From NCBI GenBank assembly GCA_005884115.1, contig VAXW01000003.1:62001-126000 (forward strand): DNA of 64,000 nucleotides, read 5' to 3'. The translations under genes and the position numbers were made by a program. Shown in pieces: positions 1-8,521 of the stretch. The stretch is from Actinomycetota bacterium. GTDB lineage: Bacteria; Actinomycetota; Thermoleophilia; Solirubrobacterales; Solirubrobacteraceae. The notes under the pieces were generated by a model. It did not search any database and was not told where the DNA came from. It saw only the letters and a list, made by a program, of their open reading frames with translations. How positions within the stretch are numbered: position 1 is the stretch's first letter; every line of letters begins with the position of its first letter.

Positions 1-1020
1 GGCGACACGCTGACGGTCTCCGCACGCGGCGGCGGCGCCTCGCGCCCGCCAGGCACGCGCGAGGCGAGCGAGCCACTTCCCGGCTATCGCGAGGTAAAGC
101 CGATGGTGTTCTGCGGGCTGTTCCCGATCGACTCCGACGATTATCCCGACCTGCGCGATGCGCTCGAGAAGCTCACGCTCAACGACGCGGCGCTTGTGTG
201 GGAGCCCGAGACCTCTGACGCGCTCGGGTTCGGCTTTCGCTGCGGCTTCCTCGGCCTGCTTCATATGGACATCGTGCGCGAGCGGCTCGAGCGCGAGTAC
301 GACCTCGAACTGCTGGCGACGATGCCCTCGGTCGAGTTCGATGTGACGCTCTTGGGCGGCGAGGCGCTGGTGGTGCACAACCCCTCCGACATGCCCGATC
401 CGAGCGCGATCGCGGAGATCCGCGAGCCCGTCGTGCGCGCGTCCGTGATCGCGCCGAGCGAGTTCGTGGGCGCCGTGATGGAGCTCTGTCAGCAGCGCAG
501 GGGCGAGCACGCGGGCATGCACTACCTCTCGCCTGAGCGCGTGCAGATGACGTACGACCTGCCACTCGCTGAAATCGTGCTCGACTTCTTCGACCAGCTC
601 AAGTCGCGCACGCGCGGCTACGCCTCGCTGGACTACGAGCTGAGCGCGTCAAAGCCGTCGGATCTGGTCAAGCTCGACGTGCTCCTGGCCGGCGACCCCG
701 TGGACGCGCTGTCACTGATCGTGCACCGCGAGAAGGCATACGAGATGGGACGCACGCTGACCGAGAAGCTGCGCAAGCGCATCCCGCGCCAGCAGTACGA
801 CGTCCCCATTCAGGCCGCGATCGGCTCGCACGTGATCGCGCGCGAGACGGTCAAGGCGTTTCGCAAGGACGTGATCGCGAAGTGCTACGGCGGCGACATC
901 ACGCGCAAGAAAAAGCTGCTCGAGAAGCAGCGGGAGGGAAAGAAGCGGATGAAGCAGGTCGGCCGCGTCGAGGTGCCTCAAGAGGCGTTCCTGGCGGTGC
1001 TCGAGCTCGACGAGGGCTGA
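1..1020 (+). CDS. lepA: Elongation factor 4 (LepA), 3' part only
   Basis: The frame is open from base 1 to the TGA at 1018-1020, giving 339 residues of a protein that normally has about 600, so the GTPase domain lies outside the window. LepA is a ribosome-associated translational GTPase. The family is recognised from the junction [18 protein letters not shown], from the segment [17 protein letters not shown], and from the LepA-specific C-terminal domain with [16 protein letters not shown] near the end. No frameshift is visible. Confidence 0.97.
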   Translation, partial: GDTLTVSARGGGASRPPGTREASEPLPGYREVKPMVFCGLFPIDSDDYPDLRDALEKLTLNDAALVWEPETSDALGFGFRCGFLGLLHMDIVRERLEREYDLELLATMPSVEFDVTLLGGEALVVHNPSDMPDPSAIAEIREPVVRASVIAPSEFVGAVMELCQQRRGEHAGMHYLSPERVQMTYDLPLAEIVLDFFDQLKSRTRGYASLDYELSASKPSDLVKLDVLLAGDPVDALSLIVHREKAYEMGRTLTEKLRKRIPRQQYDVPIQAAIGSHVIARETVKAFRKDVIAKCYGGDITRKKKLLEKQREGKKRMKQVGRVEVPQEAFLAVLELDEG

Positions 1021-1051
1021 GGGAGATGCAGCGCCCCGGCAGCGCGCGCTC

Positions 1052-1116
1052 TCACCCTTGCGGGCACAGGCGGGAGCGCTGAGCAGCGATGCCCCTGCCT
1101 GTGCCCGTGAGGGTGC
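1052..1116. repeat. Inverted pair of the dispersed 23-bp repeat
   Basis: Two copies of the same 23-bp unit, at 1052-1074 and 1094-1116, face each other across 19 bases. An 11-bp inner stem (CGGGCACAGGC with its complement) and a 6-bp outer stem could form a hairpin. The second copy covers the first codons of the downstream phosphatase gene. Further copies lie at 1449-1471, 4461-4483 and 56372-56394. The shared core reads CACCCTCRCGGGCAC in one orientation. Confidence 0.8.
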
Positions 1117-1607
1117 TGTTCGTGTGCCTCGGCAACATCTGCCGCTCGCCGACCGCCGAGGGCGTGATGCGCGCGCTGGTGCGCGAGGCCGGCCTGCAGG
1201 AGACGGTCGAGCTCGACTCCGCAGGCACCGGGGGCTGGCACGTCGGCAGCGGTCCCGATCCACGCGCCGCAGCGGCTGCCGGCGCGCGTGGCATCGAGCT
1301 GGGCGGCCGCGCGCGCACGGTCACGAGCGCGGACTTCGAGCGCTTCGATCTGGTGTTGGCGATGGATCGCTCGAACGCGCGCGAGCTGCGGCGCCTTGCA
1401 CGGGACGGGCAGCAGCGCGCGAAGGTGCGGCTGCTGCGCGAATTCGATCCCGCCCGTGCCCGCGAGGGTGCGAGCGCCTCCGCGGGAGAGCTCGACGTGC
1501 CCGATCCCTACTACGGCGCTGCGGGCGGCTTCGAGGAGGTGCTCGACCTCGTGCAGGCGGCGTGCGCGGGGCTGCTCGCCCGCATCATGGAGGGCTCGCT
1601 CGCGTGA
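1089..1607 (+). CDS. Low-molecular-weight protein-tyrosine phosphatase
   Basis: The protein has 172 residues, close to the usual 150-170 of the family. It is a cytosolic phosphatase for phosphotyrosine or, in some members, phosphoarginine. The P-loop VCLGNICRS gives the nucleophile Cys13 and the phosphate-binding Arg19; the general acid is Asp139 in DPDPYYG-like context (DVPDPYYG). Residues 4-11 and about 120-129 are encoded by copies of the dispersed 23-bp repeat, and the second copy looks like an insertion in a loop (ARAREGASA). The stop overlaps the next start by 4 bases (GTGA). Confidence 0.93.
   Translation: MPLPVPVRVLFVCLGNICRSPTAEGVMRALVREAGLQETVELDSAGTGGWHVGSGPDPRAAAAAGARGIELGGRARTVTSADFERFDLVLAMDRSNARELRRLARDGQQRAKVRLLREFDPARAREGASASAGELDVPDPYYGAAGGFEEVLDLVQAACAGLLARIMEGSLA
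1449..1471 (-). repeat. Dispersed 23-bp repeat, copy inside the phosphatase gene
   Basis: This copy matches the units at 1094-1116 and 56372-56394 except at one to three positions. It lies in frame within the phosphatase reading frame and encodes part of an Ala/Arg-rich loop. Confidence 0.8.
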
Positions 1608-2440
1608 GCCTGCCCGACGGCGCCCGCTGCATCGCGCGCGTCGGCGGCGGCGACATCAACGAGGCCTACCACGTCCAGCTCGCGGACGGGCGAGAGGCGT
1701 TCGTCAAGACCAGAGCAGGTGCAGGCAGCGGCGAGTACGAGGCCGAGGCGGCGGGGCTGCGCTGGCTCGCCGAGCCAGGCGGCGTGCGCACGCCGGCCGT
1801 GCTCGACGTCGGCACGAGTTACCTGGCGCTCCAGTGGGTGCCGCGCGGCACCCTCAGCGAGGCCGGCGCCGAGGAGCTGGGAAGGGGCCTCGCGCGGACC
1901 CACCTCGCAGGGGCAGGAAGTTTTGGCGCCTTCGCGAGCGCCGGCGCGGAAGCTGGGTTCGGCTCCCTGCGCCTCTCCAACGAACCGGCGCCCGACTGGC
2001 CTTCGTTCTTCGCGGATCGGCGCCTGCGCCCGCTGGCGCGCATCGCACGCGAGCGCGGCGCGCTCTCGCGGACGGGCGCGGAGCTGGTGGAGCGCGTCTG
2101 CGAGCGCCTGGCGGATCTGTGTGGTCCGCCCGACCCGCCGGCGCGCCTGCACGGCGACTTGTGGGGAGGCAACGTGATGGCCGACGCGCAGGGGCGCGCG
2201 TGGCTGATCGATCCCTCGGCCTATGGCGGGCACCGGGAGATAGATCTTGCGATGCTGAAGCTCTTCGGAGCTCCGTCGGGGCGCATCTTCTCCGCATACG
2301 AAGAGGCCGCGCCCCTTGCCGAAGGCCACTCCGACCGTGTCGGCCTCTACCAGCTGCTGCCGCTGCTCGTGCACGCCGTCCTGTTCGGCGGCTCCTACAT
2401 CGCTGCAGCCGAAGGCATGGCTGCGAGATATGCGGGATGA
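1604..2440 (+). CDS. Fructosamine kinase / aminoglycoside-phosphotransferase-like kinase
   Basis: A GTG start overlapping the phosphatase stop (GTGA at 1604-1607) gives 278 residues, a normal length for fructosamine-3-kinases, which phosphorylate and so help remove sugars from glycated proteins. The N-terminal lobe has GGDINEAY and the lysine region EAFVKT. The catalytic loop is HGDLWGGN at about residues 183-190, followed by IDPSAYGGHREIDLAM, which is characteristic of the family. Translational coupling to a phosphatase suggests a shared role in reversing protein modification; that pairing is inference. Confidence 0.9.
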   Translation: MSLPDGARCIARVGGGDINEAYHVQLADGREAFVKTRAGAGSGEYEAEAAGLRWLAEPGGVRTPAVLDVGTSYLALQWVPRGTLSEAGAEELGRGLARTHLAGAGSFGAFASAGAEAGFGSLRLSNEPAPDWPSFFADRRLRPLARIARERGALSRTGAELVERVCERLADLCGPPDPPARLHGDLWGGNVMADAQGRAWLIDPSAYGGHREIDLAMLKLFGAPSGRIFSAYEEAAPLAEGHSDRVGLYQLLPLLVHAVLFGGSYIAAAEGMAARYAG

Positions 2441-2562
2441 GCGCGTAAGGCGAGGCCGCGCGCGCTGGCTGACGCGCCTGCGCCAGTAGGGAACGCGCCA
2501 GCCGCGAGCACGGGCCGCGCCAGCATCCGTCCCGTATCTCAGCGCGCGTCGGTTAGAGGAGC

Positions 2563-3033
2563 ATGCGTCCCAACACGCTCACCGAGCGCCGACGGCTGTA
2601 TCTGCTGGCGCGCGCGGTCGTGGCCCGTCACTACCGCCGTGAGCTGACTCTCGCGGTCGTCGCGCGTGCGCTGGCGAGCTCGCCGCGGCAGGTGCAGAGG
2701 GCGTATGCGCAGTTCGGCGAGACGTCGTTCAACGAGGACCTGCGCGCGCGGCGCATGTCGGTGGCTGCGGGATTGCTCTTCGAGCAGCCCACGCTGGCGG
2801 TCGCGGACGTCGCGCGGCTGGTCGGCTACCGCCAGCCCGCGCACTTCGCGCGCGCGTTTCGTCGCTGCTACGGCCTGGCGCCGGCGCGCTTCAGGGCGCG
2901 GGCGCGCGTGCACCGGGCGCAGGCGCTCGCAGCGCGCGCTCAGGCCGATGGACGCGCGAGCGCGCTGGCGAGCGCCGTGGCTGAGCCGGTCTGCTGGCAG
3001 GCCCGGCCGGGAAGGCTCGCGAGCACTCGCTGA
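2563..3033 (+). CDS. AraC-family DNA-binding protein
   Basis: The protein has 156 residues and is almost only the AraC-type DNA-binding domain. The first helix-turn-helix spans about residues 28-50 (LTLAVVARALASSPRQVQRA) and the second about 78-100 (ADVARLVGYRQPAHFARAFR). There is no separate ligand-binding domain, so the signal it responds to cannot be read. The tail after residue 115 is Ala/Arg-rich and not recognisable, and runs convergently into the lipoprotein gene, overlapping it by about 90 bases on the opposite strand. The true end of either gene may therefore be misjudged. Confidence 0.75.
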   Translation: MRPNTLTERRRLYLLARAVVARHYRRELTLAVVARALASSPRQVQRAYAQFGETSFNEDLRARRMSVAAGLLFEQPTLAVADVARLVGYRQPAHFARAFRRCYGLAPARFRARARVHRAQALAARAQADGRASALASAVAEPVCWQARPGRLASTR

Positions 3034-3638
3034 AGCCTCCCGTCGATCTCTCCGTGGAGACCGGGGCAGTACACGGGAGGCGGCAGATCGCCTCGGGAGG
3101 AGCCGGGCGCGTTGAGCGGCAGCAACTGGTGGGCTGCGGCCAGCGCGCGGGAGGGGGTATCGGAGAAGACGTCGATCGCGACCCGGCCGCTGTAGAGCTC
3201 GATCGAGCGCCCGCCGTCGTACACCGTGGCGGGCACGCCTCGCACGAGGATGTTGTGCTGAGGGCCGAGCGCGCTGTTGGAGTGAAGGCGGTAGATGACC
3301 GTCGTCACCTGCAGCGGGAGCAGGCAGCTGCCTCCGCCGAAGACCCCTTTTCCGTGCGCGCAGTCGCCGTAATAGACGCTGTCGCCGACCGAGGCGAGAT
3401 AGCCCTTCTGGCCGTCGACCGCCGCGAGCGGGTAGCGCTGAAACGTCGCCCCCACCCAGTACACCGGGAAGTAAGGAAACGTCTGCGCTTCGGCGAGCGC
3501 AGCGTCAGGGATGGGTCGTGGATGCTCGGTGCCGCACCCGCTGGCGAGGGCGGCGGCGCACGCGGCAAGCACCGAGAGCGCTCCACGCACGGCGCGCATG
3601 AGCCTGCCGCGGACCGTTGCAGCTCCCATGCCCGTCAT
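2940..3638 (-). CDS. Putative lipoprotein of unknown function
   Basis: The protein has a typical lipoprotein signal: basic MRAVRG, a hydrophobic Ala/Leu stretch, and a lipobox ending ALASGC. The mature part (about 190 residues) contains Tyr/Gly-rich segments such as YLASVGDSVYYGDCAHG and no motif I recognise. Three in-frame ATGs compete as the start (3638, 3629, 3599). The one at 3599 sits directly before the basic signal-peptide region, so the true start may be there. The gene is divergent from the membrane protein on the plus strand and converges on the AraC-type gene. Confidence 0.7.
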   Translation of the reverse strand: MTGMGAATVRGRLMRAVRGALSVLAACAAALASGCGTEHPRPIPDAALAEAQTFPYFPVYWVGATFQRYPLAAVDGQKGYLASVGDSVYYGDCAHGKGVFGGGSCLLPLQVTTVIYRLHSNSALGPQHNILVRGVPATVYDGGRSIELYSGRVAIDVFSDTPSRALAAAHQLLPLNAPGSSRGDLPPPVYCPGLHGEIDGRLQRVLASLPGRACQQTGSATALASALARPSA

Positions 3639-3792
3639 TATCCCGGCGGTGCCGCGCAGCTTCACAGCGACTTCCCGGCCGCTAAGTGGTTCTCGCAAGT
3701 ACGCGACCGCCGATTCCTCAGCGGTCGGGCCGGGGTCCGGTGGGGTAGCGCACCGGATCCCGGTCGATCTTCTCGCCAACGCGCTGCGCGTC

Positions 3793-5412
3793 GTGCCACG
3801 CACGAGCGCTCTCGCAGCCGCATGCGCGGTGGCGTGGCTTCTGGTGGATCCGCGCACCCCCGATCTCGCCGGGGCTGTCTACCGCGTGCAGCTGTTCCAG
3901 CGCTTCGGCTTTGGGATCTGGGACGAGCACTGGTACGCGGGTCACCTGCTCCCGGGCTACAGCATGCTGTTCACGCCGCTCGCGGCGCTCGTGGGCCTGC
4001 GCGCGCTGGCGGTGATCTCGGCGGTGACCTCGGCGGCTCTGTTCGAGCGGCTCGTGCTGTGCGCGTACGGATCGCGGGCGCGCTGGGGCGCTGCGTGGTT
4101 CGCGCTGGCGGCCGTTGCGGACATCTGGATCGGGCGCCTGGCCTTTGCCCTCGGGGTCACGCTGGCGCTGGGAGCGGTGCTCGCGCTGGCCAACGCGCGC
4201 CGCCTGGCGGCGCCTGTGCTCGCGGCCTTGTGCGCGGCCGCGAGTCCGGTCGCCGGTGCTCTGCTCGTGCTGGTCGCGCTCACGCATGCCGCGACCCGGC
4301 GCTCGCCGCGGTCGCTGAGCGCGCTCGTCGCGCCGGTCGCGCTCGTCCTGGCGTCCCTGGCGGCGCTGTTCCCCGAAGGCGGCTCGGAGCCCTACCCGAT
4401 CCTCTCCTTCGCGGCGACGGCAGCGGTCGTGCTGGCTTTCCTGGCCGTGCTGCCACGCGAGCACCCTCACGGGCACGGGCAGGCCCAGCTTCGCGCCGGC
4501 GCGCTCATCTACCTCGGCGCGTGCCTGATCTGTCTGCTGGTGCCGACTCCCATGGGGAGCAACATCGAGCGCTACGGCGTCCTGCTGGCGGGTCCACTGC
4601 TCGTGTGTGCGCTGCTCTGCAGCGATCAGCCGGCGCACTCGGCGCTCTCGCGCGTGAGCAAGTCTCGTGCGCTGCTCGGGCGCGGTCGGAGCATTGGGCT
4701 TGCGGGCGCGGCTGCGCTGAGCGCGTCTGCGCTGTGGCTCGCTTGGGGGCCCGTGCGCGAGACGCGCGCGGTGGACGGCAACCACTCCACCAGCGCCTCC
4801 TACTATGCGCCGGTCGAACGCTTTGTGCAGGAGCTCGGGCCGGCCCCAGTGCGGATCGAGGTGCCGCTCACGCGCTCCCACTGGGAGGCGGCGCTGCTGG
4901 CGGGAAAGGTGTCGCTGGCGCGCGGCTGGGAGAAGCAGCTCGATACGCGCTTCGACGAGGTGCTGCTGGCGCGCGACCTCAGCGCTTCTTCCTACCTGCG
5001 CTGGCTGCACGAGCAGGCGGTTGCATATGTGGCGCTTCCAGACACGCCACTTGATCCCTCGAGCGCCGCGGAGGGGCGTCTCATACGCGCGGGCCTGCCC
5101 TACCTGCGCGAGGTGCGCAGGAGCCAGCACTGGAGGATCTACGCGCTCGCCTCTCCGACGCCGCTGCTGTCGGGCCCTGCGCGCCTGCTGTCGCTCGGCC
5201 ACGATGGCTTCTCGCTCAGGTCGAGCGCGCCCGCGCGGGTGCTCGTTCGCGTCCGCTACAACAGATACCTGGCCGTGGTGAGCGGCGCCGGCTGCGTGCG
5301 CCGTGCGCCGGGCGGTTGGACGCTCATCGAAGCCAAGCGCTCGGGGGCCCTGACGGTGGCCGCGCGCTTCTCGCTCGAGCGCGCGATCGGCATCGACGGC
5401 GGCTGCAGCTGA
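3793..5412 (+). CDS. Multi-pass membrane protein, glycosyltransferase-like
   Basis: The product (about 539 residues from GTG 3793) has eight or more hydrophobic segments, then a soluble C-terminal portion after about residue 320. The overall layout, with an early aromatic/acidic loop (WDEHWYAGHLLPGY), resembles GT-C polyprenyl-phosphate-dependent glycosyltransferases, but no diagnostic motif settles this. The frame stays open upstream to 3511, overlapping the divergent lipoprotein, so the start is uncertain. A copy of the dispersed 23-bp repeat (4461-4483) encodes a His/Gly-rich loop (REHPHGHGQA) between membrane segments. Confidence 0.7.
   Translation: MPRTSALAAACAVAWLLVDPRTPDLAGAVYRVQLFQRFGFGIWDEHWYAGHLLPGYSMLFTPLAALVGLRALAVISAVTSAALFERLVLCAYGSRARWGAAWFALAAVADIWIGRLAFALGVTLALGAVLALANARRLAAPVLAALCAAASPVAGALLVLVALTHAATRRSPRSLSALVAPVALVLASLAALFPEGGSEPYPILSFAATAAVVLAFLAVLPREHPHGHGQAQLRAGALIYLGACLICLLVPTPMGSNIERYGVLLAGPLLVCALLCSDQPAHSALSRVSKSRALLGRGRSIGLAGAAALSASALWLAWGPVRETRAVDGNHSTSASYYAPVERFVQELGPAPVRIEVPLTRSHWEAALLAGKVSLARGWEKQLDTRFDEVLLARDLSASSYLRWLHEQAVAYVALPDTPLDPSSAAEGRLIRAGLPYLREVRRSQHWRIYALASPTPLLSGPARLLSLGHDGFSLRSSAPARVLVRVRYNRYLAVVSGAGCVRRAPGGWTLIEAKRSGALTVAARFSLERAIGIDGGCS
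4461..4483 (+). repeat. Dispersed 23-bp repeat, copy inside a membrane-protein gene
   Basis: The copy is nearly identical to those at 1052, 1094, 1449 and 56372. It lies in frame and falls between two predicted membrane segments. Confidence 0.8.
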
Positions 5413-5427
5413 GGTAGGGACCGTCCG

Positions 5428-6762
5428 CTAGCGCGGGGCGAGCGCGTACAGGCCGGTGGTCCCGGTGAGGTAGATGTCGACGCCGTCGCTGATCACGGGG
5501 TCAAACTTGCCGCTCGGGAACCGGAATACGAGACGTCCCGTCGAGACCCCGAGCCCGTAGGTGCGGCGATCTCTGAGGTCGGCGAAGTACACAATCCGCC
5601 CGATGACCGTCGCCGAGCCCGAGATGGCCCCGCCGGCGTGGTATCTCCACGCGATCCTCCCGGAGCGCGCGTTGAAGGCATAGAAGGTGCCGTCGTAGGA
5701 GCCGACGTAGACCGTCGGTCCGAGACCCGGCGCGTTGGTGACTGCGGGCGATGCGTACACGTAAGCGCCCGTCTGGACGGCCCAGTCGAGCGCGCCCGTG
5801 CCGGCGTCGTATGCGTACATGCGCCCGTCGGTGTTGCCCAAGAAGACGCGTCCGTAGACGACGGCCGCGGTCGAGTAGAAGTTCCCGCTGCCCAGGAGCC
5901 CGCCGCCGGACCCGCTGACCCACAGCCTGCGCCCGCTGCGCTCGCTGATCGCTTGGACGTGGCCGGAGTAGTCGCCGAAGTAGAGCACGCCGCCGGACAG
6001 CGTCGGGCTGGCCTTGACGGCTCCGGCCGCGTGGTAGGTCCACACAACGTTGCCGGTGCGGGTGTCGAGCGCGTACACGGTCCCGCTTTCGCTTCCGATG
6101 AACACCTTGCCGTCGTCCACCAGTGGCGACGACTCGGTGCGGCTGGAGATGCGGCGCGACCAGCGGATCGAGCCGCGCGCGACGTCCAAGGCGACCATGC
6201 GGCCGGGCAGCAAGACGGTCGCGTACACGGTCCCTCCGACCACCGCCGGCGCGGACGCGGATAGCGACCCTAGTCGATGCGCCCACATGACCCTGCCGGT
6301 GTGCTTGTTCGTCGCTTTCAGAACGGCGTTGTCCGCGAGCTGGAAGATGCGTTCGCCCTGGATGACGCCGGGAAACTCGAGCAGCGAGCCGACCGCATGC
6401 GCCCAGCGGCGCTTGAACGGGGGATGCACCCGCGCGGGCGCAGGGAAGAAGCGCGTGTGGTTCTTGGTGTAGCCGTAGAAGGGCCACGCGAAGCGGTCGG
6501 GTCCGCGTGTCGGCAGCGACGGCGTCGGCTGCGCGATGAAGCGGGCGTGTGGGTGGTAGACGCTCCCCGGCCGACGGTGCTCGTAAAGATAGAGGCCCAG
6601 CCCGGCGCCGATCAGCGCGACGAGAACACCAGCCGCCGCCACACGCTGGCGGGGGGAGCGCGGGAGAAGCCGCTGCAGGAACTTGCGCACCGGGCGCTGA
6701 GGTCTACGCGGCGAGCTTGCGCGAGCCCGAGGAGGCCCGTGAGGAAGCCTCCTCTGCGACAC
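5428..6762 (-). CDS. Membrane-anchored PQQ-repeat beta-propeller protein
   Basis: The protein has 444 residues: a basic N-terminus, one membrane segment at about residues 40-60 (VAAAGVLVALIGAGLGLYLY), then an outside domain made of at least seven PQQ/BamB-like blades. Each blade carries the pattern G-x-V-Y-A-x-D-x-x-T-G-x-x-x-W (for example VYALDTRTGNVVWTYHA and MYAYDAGTGALDWAV). Such propellers are either scaffolds or quinoprotein dehydrogenases. I see no separate dehydrogenase residues, so a scaffold is more likely. The first 58 bases overlap the small gene upstream. Confidence 0.88.
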   Translation of the reverse strand: MSQRRLPHGPPRARASSPRRPQRPVRKFLQRLLPRSPRQRVAAAGVLVALIGAGLGLYLYEHRRPGSVYHPHARFIAQPTPSLPTRGPDRFAWPFYGYTKNHTRFFPAPARVHPPFKRRWAHAVGSLLEFPGVIQGERIFQLADNAVLKATNKHTGRVMWAHRLGSLSASAPAVVGGTVYATVLLPGRMVALDVARGSIRWSRRISSRTESSPLVDDGKVFIGSESGTVYALDTRTGNVVWTYHAAGAVKASPTLSGGVLYFGDYSGHVQAISERSGRRLWVSGSGGGLLGSGNFYSTAAVVYGRVFLGNTDGRMYAYDAGTGALDWAVQTGAYVYASPAVTNAPGLGPTVYVGSYDGTFYAFNARSGRIAWRYHAGGAISGSATVIGRIVYFADLRDRRTYGLGVSTGRLVFRFPSGKFDPVISDGVDIYLTGTTGLYALAPR

Positions 6763-7051
6763 GCGCAGCAGCTCTCGGTGCGTGAAGTAGTGGGGGCGGA
6801 TGCGCCGCTGGCGCGGCGGCGCGACGGCGCGGTCGCAGCAGCGCGATGCTACGCGCGCGGCGCGCGGCCATGCGCAGGAGGCTCAGCACGAGCAGCGACA
6901 GCGTCGCCAGCGCGAGCGGGGGGAGCGTCAGTCCCGCCGCCATCGCAAGCACGTCGTGGTCCCCGCTCAGTGACCAGTTCCACAGCAGGTAGTCACCGAG
7001 GGTGAGCCCCGCGACGAAGACCAGTGGCCTGTGGGACACGGGACAACACAC
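6704..7051 (-). CDS. Small membrane protein, unknown
   Basis: The reading frame encodes 115 residues with two hydrophobic stretches (LVFVAGLTLGDYLLWNW and a longer LTLPPLALATLSLLVLSLL) and an Arg/Ala-rich tail. It resembles small integral membrane proteins of unknown function that are frequent in high-GC actinobacteria. It runs into the start of the PQQ-repeat gene with a 59-base overlap, which is unusually long and leaves open that the tail or the downstream start is wrongly placed. Confidence 0.5.
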   Translation of the reverse strand: MCCPVSHRPLVFVAGLTLGDYLLWNWSLSGDHDVLAMAAGLTLPPLALATLSLLVLSLLRMAARRARSIALLRPRRRAAAPAAHPPPLLHAPRAAARVAEEASSRASSGSRKLAA

Positions 7052-7123
7052 TAGTCGCCGACGGGGACGGACGCACGCTCGATCTTGCCTGCACGCGCCT
7101 CGTGGCGCCTATGATCGCAGCCC

Positions 7124-7984
7124 ATGAGCTTGCGCGACCGTGCATCGCTGGTGTTCGCGCCCGGGCTGCTCGACGGCCAGGTCGCGCTCGTGACCGGGGG
7201 CGGAACCGGTCTCGGAAAGGCGACCGCGCTGGAGCTCGCTCGCTGTGGCGCCACGGTCGCGATCGCGGGGCGCCGCGCCGATGTGCTCGAGCAGGCCGCG
7301 TCTGAGATCGGTCAGATCGGCGCGGTCGACTGGATCCCGGGCGACGTGCGCGAGCCAGACGACGCGGCGCGTCTGGTGCGCGCGGTCCTCGACCGGCGAG
7401 GGCGCCTCGACGCGCTCGTGAACAACGCCGGCGGTCAGTACTTCACGCCCGCTGAGATGATCGCCACGAAGGGCTGGCGCGCGGTCTGGCGCCTGAACGT
7501 CGACGGCATGCTCAACATGGCCGAGGCGGCGTACGAGCTCGCCCTGGGACAAGCGCGGGCGGGCGCGATCGTCAACGTGACGCTCTCGCCGCACCACGGG
7601 ATGCCTGGTATGGCTCACTCGGGAGCGGCGCGGGCATCGGTAGAGGCGCTGACGCGCGAGCTCGCCGTGCGCTGGCGCGAGGCGTGTGTGTGTGTCACCG
7701 CGGTAGCTGCCGGACATTTCGCCACCGAGGTGACCAAGAAGTACCCCCAGGCCGTCAGAGAAGGGGCGGCGCGCTCGGTACCTTTGCAGCGCCTCGGCGC
7801 CGTCGAGGAGCACGCCTGGCTGGTTGCGCTGCTCGCGTCTCCCCTCGGGCGTGCCCTCAACGGGTCGACCGTGACGCTTGACGGCGCGCGCGACAACTGG
7901 GCCGGCCCGTGGCCCCCTCCCGGGCTCACGGACGCTTCTGGCGAGGTGCCCGTGGAGGAGCGCCGGGTCGCGGAGGCAGGCTGA
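7124..7984 (+). CDS. Short-chain dehydrogenase/reductase with atypical active site
   Basis: The protein has 286 residues. The NAD(P)-binding motif is TGGGTGLG at about residues 25-32, followed by NNAGG. The usual YxxxK is not present: the equivalent stretch reads AHSGAARASVEALT, so the catalytic Tyr is missing and the Lys position holds Arg. Similar replacements are known in dienoyl-CoA-reductase-like SDRs, so an acyl-CoA substrate is plausible but not shown. The gene is divergent from the small membrane protein, with the start only 72 bases away. Confidence 0.85.
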   Translation: MSLRDRASLVFAPGLLDGQVALVTGGGTGLGKATALELARCGATVAIAGRRADVLEQAASEIGQIGAVDWIPGDVREPDDAARLVRAVLDRRGRLDALVNNAGGQYFTPAEMIATKGWRAVWRLNVDGMLNMAEAAYELALGQARAGAIVNVTLSPHHGMPGMAHSGAARASVEALTRELAVRWREACVCVTAVAAGHFATEVTKKYPQAVREGAARSVPLQRLGAVEEHAWLVALLASPLGRALNGSTVTLDGARDNWAGPWPPPGLTDASGEVPVEERRVAEAG

Positions 7985-8064
7985 GAGGCGACCGAGCCCT
8001 TGGGCTGAGGCGTGAGCGCCGGTCACAGCGCACGCCGCGCACGCCCGCACAGCGGCCCGAGAAA

Positions 8065-8135
8065 AGCGGCGGACGGGAATCGAACCCGCGTCATCGCCTT
8101 GGAAGGGCGAGGCTCTACCGTTGAGCTACCGCCGC
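8065..8135 (-). tRNA. tRNA-Gly (anticodon TCC)
   Basis: Read on the minus strand, the 7-bp acceptor stem GCGGCGG/CCGCCGC, a D-arm AGCTCAACGGTAGAGC, an anticodon loop CTTCCAA and a T-arm with GGTTCGATTCC fold into a full cloverleaf of 71 bases with discriminator T, as expected for tRNA-Gly. CCA is not encoded. Confidence 0.95.
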
Positions 8136-8260
8136 GCGCGAACGTCGCTCGCTGCCCGTTCGCGCACGATGACAGTTTGCCCAAACGGAACCGCGCTCCG
8201 CCGTCTCACGGAGGAGTGCCCGGGAGCGGACGGCCACGTAGAATCGAGAAGGACCACCCA

Positions 8261-8334
8261 CGGGGAGTGGCGCAGTCTGGTAGCGCACCCGGCTGGGGGC
8301 CGGGCGGTCGCTGGTTCGAATCCAGTCTCCCCGA
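8261..8334 (+). tRNA. tRNA-Pro (anticodon GGG), integration target of the island
   Basis: The acceptor stem CGGGGAG/CTCCCCG, the anticodon loop CTGGGGG with stem CCCGG/CCGGG, and the T-arm CTGGTTCGAATCCAG give a complete 74-base tRNA without encoded CCA. A second copy of the 3' half lies at 35878-35924. The two share an identical 22-bp block covering the anticodon arm, then differ at three positions of the T-arm. Two of these differences are compensatory (CTGG/CCAG here, CAGG/CCTG there). This fits an element that integrated in the anticodon region and replaced the 3' half of the gene. Confidence 0.95.
8290..8311 (+). other. attL core (22-bp identity block)
   Basis: This block covers the 5' base of the anticodon stem to the variable loop of tRNA-Pro and is identical to 35878-35899. 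Crossover inside the anticodon arm is typical of tyrosine integrases that use tRNA genes. Confidence 0.8.
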
Positions 8335-8400
8335 TATCCCGAAAGGCCTCCAAATGGGCCGGCTCGAGGACGTGCGACCGCCGGCCGGGGGAGGCTCTAT

Positions 8401-8418
8401 GGAACAACGATGGAACAA
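8401..8418 (+). repeat. Left pair of GGAACAA repeats, possible integrase arm sites
   Basis: GGAACAA occurs at 8401-8407 and 8412-8418, 11 bases apart in the same orientation (within ATGGAACAACG and ATGGAACAAAC). A matching pair lies at the right end of the element (35779-35797). The placement relative to the core suggests arm-type integrase binding sites. Confidence 0.5.
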
Positions 8419-8521
8419 ACTTTGGGACGGACGTTGAAACCCCGCTCGTTCCCGGCGTGGGTCCTGGCCCCGAACCGGCGGCGCGGGCGCACGCAATGGC
8501 CGATGATTGGGCGACATTGGC

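Noticed and set aside
1058-1603. Upstream in-frame extension of the fructosamine-kinase frame
   Set aside because: It overlaps the phosphatase gene in another frame and reads as Arg/Ala-rich shadow sequence; GTG 1604 with the GTGA overlap is the natural start.
3054-5054. Long plus-strand frame over the lipoprotein and membrane-protein genes
   Set aside because: It is a shadow with low-complexity Arg/Gly/Ala sequence, no domain, and conflicts with two well-supported genes.
8012-8437. Frames over tRNA-Gly and tRNA-Pro
   Set aside because: They translate the tRNA genes and are the usual spurious products of such sites.
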